64,000 nt of DNA from Ahaetulla prasina. Lineage: Eukaryota; Chordata; Lepidosauria; Squamata; Colubridae. Of the stretch, positions 9,319-20,512 are shown one piece after another. Where the stretch lies: NCBI RefSeq assembly GCF_028640845.1, contig NC_080539.1:189543436-189607435 (forward strand), read 5' to 3'. The translations under genes and the position numbers were made by a program. The first letter of the stretch is position 1; every line of letters begins with the position of its first letter. The notes under the pieces were generated by a model. That model made no database searches, had not been told where the DNA came from, and saw nothing but the letters and a program-made list of their open reading frames with translations.

Positions 9319-12300
9319 ATGGCTTTTAAGCAAATAGTACCAAAAGCCACTAAAAACTTTGAAATTTCTTCAGTTCAGATACAAAAATTAAAAGAAGAAA
9401 TTAAAGAAGAATTAAGAAATTTTTTACAGGAGTTTCTGGAGACTCATTTTTCAGAAATAGATCAAAAATTTGATGAAATAGAGAAAGAGATGTTGGATTT
9501 CAAGGAAGTGGTGGAAGAGCAGAAGAGGGAAATGAAAATGGTAAAGGATGCAATTTCGCAAATATTAAGCTCTTGTATTCAGATGGAGGATAGTTTGGAA
9601 GAAATTAATAAAGCTAATTTAGAGTTGCAAAGGAAAATAGAGGAAATTCAAAGGAATCAAAACAATTGGAACTTAGATAAAAGGATGGAAGATATACAGG
9701 CAAAGGTAGATAGGGCAGATGAAGAAAGAGTAATATTACAATATAGATTAATGGAATATGCTATAAGGGTGAGGGGGTTGAGGGAAAGTAGGAAGGAAAA
9801 TTTAAAAGAGATTTTTACGCAAGCTTTTGCTCAGATAAAGGGTGTGGAGCCAAAAGACTTTGAGATTAATATTGAAAGAACTTATCGTGTTAATTCTTGG
9901 TGGGCAAGACAAAATAGATTACCGAGGGATGTGGTTATTTATTTTACAACTAAAAAGGTTAGGTATGAAATCTTGCAAGCCTTTTATAAAAATAAATTTC
10001 AAATATTGGGACAAGATATAAAAATGATGAAGGAAATTCCTCCTAAAATGTTAAGAAAGAGAAGAGAATTTGCTTTTTTAGTGGACATCAGATATATTTT
10101 AGATGGGAAGTTCCAATGGGTTTGTCAGTGAATTTTAGAGGTAGAAAGTATTTTCTTAGTACAGTTATGAAAGCAAGACATTTCTATATTAATGTTTTAA
10201 AGCAGGGGTGTCCAAACTACGGCCCGCGGGCCAACTGCGGCCCGCGGGTCAGTTTTTATTGGCCCGCAGCAAATTCTCGGTGGACAGTGGGGTGCGGCCC
10301 CCGTCCTGGCCCCCAAGGAAGCCGCCGCTCGCCCGGTTGCAGATGCGGGGAGGCTCCGCTGAGGCTACCCCTGCCCACCCGGGGCTGCGGGCCGGCCATT
10401 CAGCCACTGGGCTGTAGGCGCCAGGGCGCCACGGCTCCAGCCCGGCCCACCAGACAGAGGAGGAGGCGGGCGGGCGGCACAGCTTCCGGCGCTGCTCCAG
10501 GCGCCCTCGGCTCGCGGCGCCACGCAGGTAGGCTCTCCGGGCGGGTCGACAGAGCAGGGCTGGACGGGCAGGGGAGCGGAGCGGAGGAGGATGGGAGGGT
10601 TGAGTTGCTGAGTGGGCCCCGCTGCCGGGGCTGCCGAGGGTCCCGGCGGGAACGGGACGCTTCTGCTCCCCGGAGAACCTCTGGGTGGGGCATACCAGGC
10701 ATTCCCACCAACTGAGCTGCATCGCTGGGGGAGGGGGGGAGGCGGTGGCTGGAGAGGGACAACCCGCCGCCGCCCCCACCCAGAGGTTCTCCGGGAGCAG
10801 AAGCGTCCCGTTCCCGGGACCTCGGCAGCCCGCAGCGGGCCCACTCAGCAGCTCAACCTCCCATCCTCCTCCGCTCCGCTCCCCGCCCGTCCAGCCCTGC
10901 TCTGCCGACCCGCCGGAGAGTACTGCGCGGGCGCCGCGAGCCGAGGGCGCCTGAGCAGCGCCGGAAGCTCTGCCGCCCGCCCGCCTCCTCCTCTGTCTGG
11001 TGGGCGGCGAAGGCGGGTTGTCCCTCTCCAGCCACCGCCTCCCCCCCCTCCCCCAGCGATGCAGCTCAGTTGGTGGGAATGCCTGGTAAGGGGGGGGCAG
11101 CTCAGTTGGGGCCTTGTCCGGGAAGCTGAGTGACCAAGGAGGCTCTGGGAGAGAGCCAAGAGACCTACCCACCCCACCCCGCCCCAGCTGGGAAGATGGC
11201 AACGCCGCCGCCGCCCGGTTGCAGATGCGGGAGGCTCGCTGAGGCGACCCCGCCCACCCGGGGCTGCGGGCCGCCATTCCGCCACTGGGCTGTAGGGACG
11301 CCTGACGCCACGGCTCCAGCCCGGCCCACCAGACAGAGGAGGCGGGCGGGCGGCAGAGCTTCGGCGCTGCTCGGCGCCTCGGCTCGCGGCGCCGCGCAGG
11401 TAGGCTCTCCGGGCGGGTCGGCAGAGCAGGGCTGGACGGGCGGGGGAGCGGAGCGGAGGAGGATGGGAGGGTTGAGCTGCTGAGTGGGCCCCGCTGCCGG
11501 GGCTGCCGAGGGTCCCGGCGGGAACGGGACGCTTCTGCTCCCCGGAGAACCTCTGGGTGGGGGGCGGCGAAGGCGGGTTGTCCCTCTCCAGCCACCGCCT
11601 GCCCCCCTCCCCCGGCGATGCAGCTCAGTTGGTGGGAATCCCTCGACGCCTGGTGAGGGGGGGCGCAGCTCAGTTGGAGCCTTGTCCGGGAAGCTGAGTG
11701 ACCAAGGAGGCTCTGGGAGAGAGCCGAAGAGACCCACCCCACCCCACCCCACCCAGAAGATGAAGACCGGCAAAGAAGAAGACCGGCATCGAGAAACAGG
11801 TGAGGGCGGCGAGGGGCCGAACAGCGTTGGTGGGGGGAAGTGTGCAGAATGTCTCCAGACAAAAACTATATCGCACTTTTGACCAGTCCTCACACTTATG
11901 ACCGGTCATCATTTATGCCTGTTGCAGCATTTTGTGCATAGGGACTACTCAGAGGGCTGAAAAAGTTATTTTTGACCTGTCCTCACACTTTTGACTGGTC
12001 CTCACACCTACAACTATCTTTACATTTTGCACCCTATCTTGTAACCGTGGTGAAGAGAAGCAGTTGTGAAATGAGTGATATGGTTGTTAAAAATGCTGCA
12101 ATGGGCATAAATGTGAGGATGGTCATAAGTGTGAGGACTGGTCAAAAATTACTTTTTTTAGCCCTCTGAGTAGTTTCTATGCCCATAGCCACATCCACTC
12201 AGTCACATGAGCAGTTAGCCACGCCCACCAGTCACATGACCACCAAGCCACACCCCAAAATAAGCCACGCCCATCCCCCCCCCCCGTGGCCCGGGCCTTT

Positions 12301-12441
12301 GCTTATTTTTCTGTATTTGGCCCTCACTCAAAAAAGTTTGGACACCCCTGTTTTAAAGAGTGGGAATCCTTTGTTGTTAGATGCTAAGTTAACTGGTTTG
12401 GAGATGATGGAAAATAGAATAGGAGAGGGGGGGAATGTTTA
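9319..12441 (+). pseudogene. L1 ORF1 (RNA-binding coiled-coil protein), split by a hAT insertion
   Basis: ORF1 of L1 encodes an RNA-binding chaperone that trimerises through a coiled coil and coats the element's RNA. The first open part is 9319-10131 (270 codons): a long, highly charged coiled coil (residues about 15-140, rich in E, K, I and L), then an RRM-like domain starting with YAIRVRGLRESRKENLKEIF, including RTYRVNSWWARQNRLPRDVV, then the CTD start with KEIPPKMLRKRREF. A one-base frameshift near 10110 puts the CTD end (VNFRGRKYFLSTVMKARHF) in the next frame. After the 2148 bp hAT and its 8 bp TSD, the last about 25 codons resume at 12359 (SGNPLLLDAKLTGL). The N-terminus and RRM are intact and the gene is otherwise well preserved. 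Confidence 0.8.
10203..12350. mobile_element. Non-autonomous hAT element with CpG-rich core
   Basis: Terminal inverted repeats CAGGGGTGTCCAAACT (10203) and AGTTTGGACACCCCTG (ends 12350) are perfect over 16 bases. They are flanked by the 8 bp TSD TTTTAAAG (10195-10202 and 12351-12358), which identifies the hAT superfamily. There is no transposase. The ends carry subterminal GGCCCGCGGGCC-type palindromes and GTCACATGACCACC-type motifs. The core at about 10330-11770 is very GC- and CpG-rich and internally rearranged: 10336-10740 recurs as a direct copy at about 11215-11655, while 10741-11000 is an inverted copy of about 10440-10690. Long frames through the core on either strand are by-products of the GC content and are not counted as genes. 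The insertion disrupts the L1 ORF1 around it, so it is younger than that element. Confidence 0.92.
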
Positions 12442-13580
12442 AGATGTGAATATGATGATTATGGTTAATTTCTAGAATTGATTTGTTTAGGATATAAATT
12501 ATAGGATTTTTGTTATTTGTTATTTGTAAGGTATAAACCTATGGGATGATATTATTTAATTGTGAAGGATGGAAAGTAAAATTTATGAATTTAGATAATG
12601 TTGTGGATGTAGTGATGTTAATTGTTTACTGTTACATTGTGGATGTAACTTAAATGATTATTCGTTTTAACTGATACGTTTATAGACAGTAAAAGTTATG
12701 AAGTTAAGTTGGAAATATTGTATCTGAGAGACTTTATTTGTAATAATATTTGACTGATGGAGTAATATTGGAAGATCGGACAATAAATGTTATGACAATG
12801 GAAGAAATATATAAGTGATGAAAATTTGAGCTCGAGAAGATGGACTTATGAAATTTGAAGGAATATACAAGTGGAGAAAATTTGAATTTGAGAAGATGGA
12901 CTAATTTTAAAAATGGACTGTAAGAAGAAGCAATATGTGAAGGGATGATTGTATTGGTATTGTTCTTTTTCTTTTTTATTATTCTTTCTTATCTCTTTAT
13001 TTTTATTGTAAGGGGATTTAAAGTTTTAGAGAGGGTGGGAGTTTATGTATATTTTGTATATTTTAGTTTGTGATTGTTGGTCATAATACCCGGTATTTGC
13101 TCTGGGAAGTCCGGGGGTGGGGGAGAGGGGGAGGAGGGGGGAGGGGGGGAAAGGGGGGGAAATGATACATGTATTGGTTATTAATGTACAGTAATGATTG
13201 AAGATATGAAATTAAAATTTGAAATGATATTGGGGCTGCCCGGCTGCCATTTCAGAAAGAAAGGGAGAGAGGAGTAGAAGGAGGGAAGAAAGTAGGTAGG
13301 AAAGAGTTAAGAAGGAGGAGGGGAATAAGAAAGTTAGAAAGGGTGGAAGAAGGCAGGAGTGGAGAAGGAGGAGAGGAAGTAGTAAAGTGAAGGAGATGAA
13401 GGAGGGGAAAGTAGTAGAGGGTAGAGGGAGGTGGTAAAGAAAGGAAGTGGCAGTCGGGCAGACCCGAATCAGCAATAAATAAAAATTAATGATTAATGAT
13501 GGATAACAGAGTGTACATAAATATAATGTTGGAAAACGGAAATTAAAAAAAAATTATATTAAAAAAAAAGAAAAGAAAAG

Positions 13581-14485
13581 ATAAACGGTCTGGAGACCAT
13601 GCAGCGGATGAGGCCTGAAGAGTAGTGCCCCTAGGAGGGCTGAGCTCTCATAGTTATGGTGAGAGATGAGTCCGTTTGGGGAATGGGGCTTATTTGTGTG
13701 GTCCTGGACTGTGCCTTATCGATTGCTTTAACAATCGCTCTATGCCTGCGTTCCTCAGCCTTGTTGGCCCTGGGGTGCTTGCCCTTAGAGGATACTGCCT
13801 TAGGTTTCCTGCTGTGGTCCATAGAAGGACCCTCCCCAGGGCTAGCGGACCAGCCTGCCCTCTCTTGTGAGGGATCGGTAGGTTTCAAGGACACATCCGC
13901 CATTTTGCACGCTGCGATTCCCGCCAATTTAAACTGCCGCTGAGGTACTCACAATCCTCAAGGGAGAGAAGAAGCTGAAGTGGCTGAAGCAATTACCATC
14001 TCCTGACAGCGTCGGGAAGCCGATAGATCTCCCCAGTCCCTGATCGCTAACCTGAGGCTAAAAAGTGATCTGAAACGGCGTGGAATTCAACATCGCGCCA
14101 TTTGGCTGCAGAGCAAGGGCTCAGAATGCAGCAGAAACGCCCTCCCTGAATAGGGATAGTGGGCTTGGGGAGCGAGATGGAACGCTCACCAGCAGGCGTT
14201 GCCGGCCGGCAGCCCTGTGCTGTCGCTAGCGGCCTTCGGCGGTATCAGGTAAAAACCTTTCACGCCAGAATGGAGCCTCGATAAGGCACTGAGAAACTAG
14301 GAGCCAGATTTGAATCTTTTTTGCTGTTTTGAAGATTGGCTAGATCTAAGCAGGGGTAGACACATCCAGTCCTCTGCTAGACCGAGTCGAAAAGCTGGAA
14401 GAGGGTGGAAGAGGCGGGGCCAAGTGAAAATTCAGCAGACTCGGTCCTAAGCAGCTAGCATGGGAGAAACTCCAGTCTGACCGGC
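13581..14485 (-). other. Possible DIRS-like 5' end with gag fragment
   Basis: GC-richer than its surroundings. On the minus strand an ATG at 13927 opens a 98-codon frame with a basic, low-complexity N-terminus containing HRAIVKAIDKAQSRTTQ, similar in feel to DIRS gag proteins. Upstream of it (14485 to 13930 on the minus strand) is a GC-rich leader with 'gcttaggaccgagtctgctg'. There is no pol. It lies between the end of the ORF1-only L1 element and an L1 3' fragment, so both ends may be truncated. The assignment is tentative; it could equally be an LTR element's gag or non-coding. Confidence 0.3.
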
Positions 14486-15592
14486 ATTCCCACTGACAGA
14501 TAGAATTATTAAATATAAAAGGGGAACTGAAATCAAGGTACAAATTAAAGGAAGAAGGAATTGAATTAGAATGGTGGGTATACCTACAAATACAGTCTAA
14601 ATTTATGAAAGATAAAAAAGAAAAGGGCATAAAACTAGAATCATTAGAGTTGGATAAAATTTTATTAAATACGGAGGGAAAGGCCATAAGAAAACTATAC
14701 AGGTACTTATTAGAACAAGACATGTTTGAAGAGCAAGTCAAGGAGACCATGATAATCTGGAGTAGATGTTTTGGGTACAGTATTGATCTGGATAACTGGC
14801 AAAATTTATGGGGAAAAAACATTGGCGACCGCTTACAAAAAAAAACTTGTACAAAGTGTTTTACAGGTGGCACCTCCCACCCACAAGATTGGCAAAAATT
14901 AGTAAAAAATATTCTCCAATTTGTTGGAAATGTGAAACTGAGTTAGGATCATACTATCACATGTGGTGGGAATGCCAAAAAGCAAAAAAATTCTGGCAGC
15001 AAATAAGAAGCTGGTTAGAAGAAATGTTACTGGTCAAAATAGAGGCCAAACCAGAATTTTTCTTATTGGGCATGATGGATGGCAAATACGATAAAAATGT
15101 TACCTACTTAACATTGCATATATTAACCGCGGCAAGATTAACATTTGCTCAAAAATGGAAATGTAAAGAAATGCCCTCAGAAGAAGTAATAAACAAAATC
15201 TACAACTGTGCAGAGATGGACAGACTTATTCTACAACTCAAAGATAAAAGTGAATCAAGGTACTATGAGGTCTGGAGTAAATTTTATGACTGGCTTGAGA
15301 GGAGGAAAAATGTCAAAAACAAGAGATGAGTGTCTGGAAATGTATATATCAATGTATATTGTACTTGTGAGGGTGTAATAGATTTATTAAATATGTATAT
15401 AGTTGTAGGAATAATATACTATATACTTGATATATAAGGAATTAGGAGATATGTAAATTTGTATATAGACTGAGGAATATATGATATAGTAACTTGAACT
15501 TGACGTAAATGTTAGAAACCAGACGTGGAGCAATGTCCATTGTTTTTGTTTGTTTTTAAATCTAATAAAAATTTTCAAAAAAAAAAAAAAAG
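14486..15592 (+). mobile_element. 5'-truncated L1, ORF2 C-terminus and poly(A)
   Basis: The 3' end of an L1 of a different lineage from the others here. Frames at 14605-14946 and 14808-15329 (shifted by one frameshift near 14880) encode the ORF2 C-terminal domain: a region ending KNLYKVFYRWHLPPTRLAKI, then a CCHC-type zinc knuckle (CWKCE...YYHMWWEC, about 14920-14980), then FFLLGMMDG and LTLHILTAARLTFAQKWK, finishing at a stop at 15327. The 3'UTR is short (about 250 bases), lacks the polypurine tract of the other L1s, and ends in 'aataaaaattttc' plus poly(A) at about 15577-15591. No convincing TSD was found. Confidence 0.8.
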
Positions 15593-15730
15593 ATGCTGGG
15601 AGGCAGAAGCTCCCACTGCTGACTTTGCACCAAATTTTAATCCAAAGGACTCATTGAGTGCCAAGGCTCCAGCCTAAATAAACCTTTTTTGTTTTGGTTC
15701 CAGAGCAATTGAGCTTCTGTTTGCCTAGGT
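15593..15730 (+). other. LTR-like fragment flanking nest 1
   Basis: Short sequence with an AATAAA signal (about 15677) followed by 'ccttttttgttttggttcc' and a pyrimidine-rich stretch, like the R/U5 part of an LTR. It directly adjoins the left TSD of the minus-strand L1. No partner LTR was found; weak assignment. Confidence 0.25.
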
Positions 15731-15743
15731 CTGGAGCTTGGAC
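15731..15743. repeat. Left TSD of minus-strand L1 (nest 1)
   Basis: CTGGAGCTTGGAC, repeated exactly at 30123-30135. The two copies bracket 14.4 kb and prove that everything between sits in one original insertion site. Confidence 0.93.
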
Positions 15744-16203
15744 ATTTTTTTTTTTTACAAAAAAGTTTTTATTTTCCATAATAATTCCAACAATTTGGCC
15801 AGTGTACAGTACAATCACTTATCCAACAACCGATCCTATACTCAAATTATGCTCAACCAGGCCTGCTCAGCCGCCACTCCCTTCTTTGGTCCTTTCTACC
15901 CTTCTCTAACTTCTACTTTCCCCATCTTTCCTCCTCGTCTCTCTCCTCCTTCCTCTCCTCCTTCCCACTTCTCACTTCCATCCTTTCTAACCCTCTGTCT
16001 TCCCCTCCTTCTCCTATCCTTTCTTCCCCCTCCCTTCTATCTTACTTACCTACCTACCTACTTTCTTCCTTCTTTCTACTCCTCTCTCCTTACCCTTCCC
16101 TTCTGGAGTGGTTGCTGAGCAGCCCCAACTTTACACATTCCAACTTATTTACTTCTATAATTATTCCTGTACAATGACAATCAATCAATTTATAATCTTC
16201 CCC

Positions 16204-16245
16204 CTTCGCCCCCCCATTTCCCCTCCCACCTCCCCCCCCCCCCCG
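16204..16245 (-). other. G-rich polypurine tract in L1 3'UTR (G-quadruplex candidate)
   Basis: On the minus (L1 sense) strand this reads as runs of G separated by short spacers. The same position in the other L1 3'UTRs (13113-13170, 28011-28050, 50560-50588) is also G-rich. Confidence 0.6.
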
Positions 16246-17683
16246 CGAGACTTCCCAGAACAGAATACAGGGTATAATATCTAACAAACATAATCTAAAA
16301 TATAACATAAAACATAATCCTCAGTCATTTCACACTTTCACACTATCAATTCCTTTCTTTCTTAAATTTACTAATACAAAACAAATCCTAACTTCACTCA
16401 AAAACTAATTGGTATTTTTTAATCTGATACTTATTTTGAATATAATTGATCCACTTTCTCCATTCCAAAATATATTTTTCTTGTGTATAGCCTTTCAAGT
16501 AGGCAGAAATTTTTGCCATTTCTGCTAAATTTGATACTTTACTAGTCCATTCTCCAACTGTAGATAAGTCTTCTTTCTTCCAATATTGTGCAATCAATAG
16601 TCTCGCAGCAGTTATTAAGTTCAAAATCAATTTAGTCTCTATAACTGTACAGTCTGAAATTATTCCTACTAAGAAAAACTACCGAGTAAACTTAATCTTC
16701 TTTTTCAAGATGTTCTGCATGATCCACCATATTTTAATTCAAAAAGCTTTAACTTTTTTACAGGTCCACCATATATGATAATAAGTAGCATCCTCACAAT
16801 CACATCTCCAACATTTTGCTTTCACATTTGGGTACATACATGACAGTTTTTTTCGGATCTAAATGCCATCTATAAAACATTTTATAAAAATTTTCTCTTA
16901 AATTTTGTGCTTGCATAAATTTAACATTCCTCACCCAAATTTTTCCCCATGTTTCTAACATTATAGGTTGTTGAAAATTTTGTGCCCATTTTACCATACA
17001 ATCTTTAACCAACTCTGTTTCTGAATCAATTTCTACCAATAAGTTATATAATCTCTTTATATGCTGTTGACCTTGATCTTTTATTTGTTTTACCAAGTTA
17101 TCATCACTTTGCCTAATACCAATTTTCTGATCTATTTTCCATCTAGATTCCAATTGTCCATACTGGAACCACGTATAGTTTCTCCCTTCATCCCTCAATT
17201 TCCCCCTAGATTTTAATTGTAATTCCCCCCTTTCCATAATCAAAAGCTCTTTACAGGTAATAACCTCCACTTTTTGAAGTATATTTATATTCTCTATCAT
17301 ATATCTGGGGATTGCCCATATTGGTATCTTACCATCTAACTTATATTTTTTCCAGACCCTCAACAAAGCACTTCTAACCATATTATTCTTAAAAGTCTTA
17401 TCAATTTTCTTATCATATAATACATATGCATGCCAACCATATAACAAACCATAACCTTCTATATTCAAAACCCTTTCCTCTGTTAAATTAATTCAATCAG
17501 AAATTAAAGATAAGGCGACTGCTTCAAAAAACAATTTCAAATTAGGCATTTTTATACCCCCTCTTTCTCTAACGTATTGAATTATTTTTAACTTAATTCT
17601 CGGTTTTTTACCCTTCCATACAAAATTACTAATCCCTTTTTGCCATTCCTGTAAAATTTGCATCTTTCTTCAATATTGATAGT

Positions 17684-18121
17684 GAATAAATAGTGAAAAT
17701 ATTTACAGACCCCTCGCATCCTGGACATAAACTGTTTCAACTACTACCCTCAAAACGACGCTATAGAGCACTGCACACCAGAACAACTAGACACAAGAAC
17801 AGTTTTTTCCCGAAGGCCATCACTCTGCTAAACAAATAATTCCATCAGCACTGTCAAACTATTTACTAAATCTGCACTACTATTAATCTTCTCATAGTTC
17901 CCATCACCAATCTCTTTCCATTTATGACTGTATGACTATAACTTGTTGCTGGCAATCCTTATGATTTATATTGATATATTGTGTTGTAAATGTTGTACCT
18001 TGATGAACCTATCTTTTCTTTTATGTACACTGAGAGCATATGCACCAAGACAAATTCCTTGTGTGTCCAATCACACTTGGCCAATAAAAATTCTATTCTA
18101 TTCTATTCTATTCTATTCTAT
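17684..18121 (+). mobile_element. L3-type LINE 3' end with (ATTCT)n tail, inside L1
   Basis: 5'-truncated L3 tail, nearly identical to 4277-4718: the codons for DPSHPGHKLFQ, RRYRALHTRTTRHKNSFF and ITLLNK, the same 3'UTR, and an (ATTCT)n run at about 18090-18121. It interrupts the minus-strand L1 between 'cttcaatattg' and 'ggaatcatttgaaac', which are contiguous in the L1 copy at 49120-49145. Similarity between its two L3 copies suggests recent activity of this family. Confidence 0.88.
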
Positions 18122-18334
18122 TGGAATCATTTGAAACAAAAATAAAAATCTAGGCAGAACATTCATTTTTATAGCTGCCACTCTTCCCAACAGTGATAAT
18201 TGTAACTTCTTCCAATTCTCCATTTCTTTAATTACTTTCCGCCACAATACCTCATAGTTATTTTTATATAATTTCACATTCGATGCTGTAATATATACCC
18301 CTAAGTATTTAACCTTTTTTACTACTTCATATCC

Positions 18335-18339
<5 letters not shown>

Positions 18340-18366
<27 letters not shown>
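18340..18366. repeat. (AAT)n microsatellite at L2 3' end
   Basis: About eight AAT units between L1 and the L2 3' hairpin; the tail of the minus-strand L2. Confidence 0.9.
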
Positions 18367-20512
18367 TTTTTATTTATAGACCGCCCTTCTCCCAAAGGAC
18401 TCAGGGCGGTGTACTGCCACAAATAAAATACAGAAAGAAAACAACAATACAAAACTAAAAAAAACCCTTTAAAAAACTATTTAATTTGGCTACTTATAGA
18501 TAAAAATATTCCCTCTACAATTTACTAAAAAATTTAAAACCCATAAATCAATTTAATAATATAAAATTTAAGCGAGTCCAGCAAGACGAAATAAGTAGGT
18601 TTTAAGTTCGCGGCGGAAGGTCCTAAGGTCAGGTATTTGTCGGAGTCCAGGGGGAAGCTCGTTCCATAGGGTAGGAGCCCCCACAGAGAAGGCCCTCCCC
18701 CTGGGGGCCGCCAGCCGACATTGCTTCGCTGACGGCACCCTGTGGAGCCCCTCTCTGTGAGAGCGCACCGGTCGTTGGGAGATAGAGGTTGGCAGTAGAC
18801 GGTCCCGTAGGTATCCCGGTCCTAAGCCATGGAGCGCTTTAAAGGTAGTAACTAACACCTTGAAGCGCACCTGCAAGACAACAGGCAGCCAGTGCAGTCT
18901 GCGCAGGATAGGTGTTACATGGGAGCTCCGAACTGCTCCCTCAATAACCCGCGCAGCCGCATTCTGGACTAGCTGGAGTCTCCGGGTACTCTTCAAGGGG
19001 AGCCCCATGTAGAGAGCATTGCAATAGTCCAGACGAGAGGTAACGAGAGCATGAGTGACCATGCATAGGGCATCCCGGTCAAGGAAGGGGCGCAACTAGT
19101 GGATCAGGCAAACCTGATAGAAAGCTCTCCTGGAGACGGCTGTCAAGTGGTCTTCGAAAGACAGCCGCCCATCCAGGAGCACGCCCAAGTTGCGCACCCT
19201 CTCCATCGAGGCCAATGACTCGCCCCCAACAGACAGCCGCGGCTGCAGCTGACTGTACCGGGGTGCCGGCATCCACAGCCACTCCGTCTTGGAGGGATTA
19301 AGTTTGAGCCTGTTCCTCCCCATCCAGACCCATACAGCCTCCAGACACTGGGACAGTACTTCGATAGCTTCGTTGGGGTGGCCTGGGGTGGAAAAGTATA
19401 GCTGCGTGTCATCAGCGTACAGTTGGTATCTCACCCCAAAACCACTGATGATCTCACCCAGTGGCTTCATGTACATGTTGAACAGGAGAGGCGAGAGAAT
19501 CGATCCCTGCGGCACCCCACACATGAGGCGCCTCGGAGTCGATCTCTGCCCCCGTCAACACCGTCTGCGTCCGGTCAGAGAGGTAGGAGGAGAACCACTG
19601 ATAAACGGTGCCTCCCACTCCCAACCCCTCTAACCGGCGCAGCAAGATACCATGGTCGATGGTATCAAAAGCTGCTGAGAGGTCTAATAGGACCAGGGCA
19701 GAGGAGTAACCCTTATCCCTGGCCCTCCAGAGATCATCCACCAACGCGACCAAAGCCGTCTCCGTACTGTATCCGAGCCGGAAGCCGGACTGGAACGGGT
19801 CTAGATAGACGGTTTCATCCAGGTACTGGGGTAGCTGACGTGCCACCACACTCTCTACAACCTTCGCCGTAAAGCGAAGGTTGGAGACCGGACGATAATT
19901 ACCTAAAACAGCCGGGTCCAGGGAAGGCTTCTTGAGGAGAGGTCTCACCACCGGCTCTTTCAAGGCAGCGGGAAATATCTCCTACCGCAGAGAAGCATTA
20001 ATAATCCCCTGGAGCCAGCCTCGTGTCACCTCCTGTGTGGCCAGCACCAACCAGGAGGGGCACGGGTCCAGTAAACATGTGGTGGCATTCAGTCTTCCCA
20101 GCAACCTGTCCACGTCCTCGGGAGTCACAGGGTCAAAATCATCCCAAACCACCTCAACAATATGGGTCTTGGAACTCTCGTCTGGATTTACCCAATTTTG
20201 ATCCAATTCGTCCCGAAGCTGAACGATTTTATCGTATAGATAACCGTTAAACTCCTAAACACGCCCTTGTAGGGGGTCCTCCCGCCCCTCCTGTTGAAGG
20301 AGAGAATGGGTCACCCGAAACAGGGCGGCCGGGCGGTTATCTGCCGACGCAATGAGGGAGGAAACGTAGGAACGTTTCGCATCCCTCAGTGTCACTAGGT
20401 AGGTCCTGCTATATACCTAACTAGTGTCCGGTCAGCCTCAGTACGGCTGGATCTCCAAACACTCTCTAGGCGTCTTCTCCGGCGTTTCATCTCCCTCAGC
20501 TCCTCGGAGAAC
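18340..20512 (-). mobile_element. L2-type LINE, 5'-truncated, inside L1
   Basis: A Jockey-superfamily LINE of the L2 group inserted into the minus-strand L1 between 'catatccagtta' and 'gttattctttctag', which are adjacent in the intact L1. The 3' end carries an ATT/AAT microsatellite (18340-18365) and the CCGCCCT/AGGGCGG hairpin. It lacks the endonuclease. The RT part is recognisable in frames at 20206-19982, 19963-19454, 19524-19096 and 19095-18568: LKKPSLDPAVLGNYRPVSNL, VLLDLSAAFDTIDHGILL, GVPQGSILSPLLFNMYMKPL, YADDTQLYFSTP, KLNPSKTEWLW, then the C-terminal GAPTLWNELPPGLRQ and RRELKTYLFRLAGLA. Frameshifts near 19455-19525 and 19095, and stops, make it non-functional. GC-richer than the L1 around it. 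Confidence 0.88.

Larger units (their letters stand above)
8644..13580 (+). mobile_element. L1-derived element with ORF1 but no ORF2 (HAL1-like)
   Basis: Begins at GGCTTCCGGTTTGGCTCC (about 8647), matching the start of the full-length L1 at 39951 (GGCTTCCAGTTGGCTCCG). The 5'UTR aligns with that L1, including 'ggacagc...caatcagctg' and the 'ccccctc..cgggc.aag' part. ORF1 runs from 9319 and is interrupted at 10203-12350 by a hAT element; it ends near 12441. What follows is not ORF2 but about 500 bases of AT-rich spacer and then an L1 3'UTR (about 12960-13580) that aligns with the L1 at 50430-51064: 'ctgggaagtccggggg', the polypurine tract, 'gggctgcccggctgcc', 'gcagacccga', and an A-rich end. 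Net length without the hAT is about 2.8 kb. This is the structure of half-L1 elements, though a private deletion of ORF2 cannot be excluded from one copy. Confidence 0.65.

Noticed and set aside
10249..11862. 537-codon minus-strand frame with others on both strands through 10200-11900
   Set aside because: The frame lies wholly in the CpG-rich core of the hAT element. Several long frames overlap on both strands, its content is low-complexity (P, R, S, G, A), it repeats because the core is duplicated, and no domain is visible.
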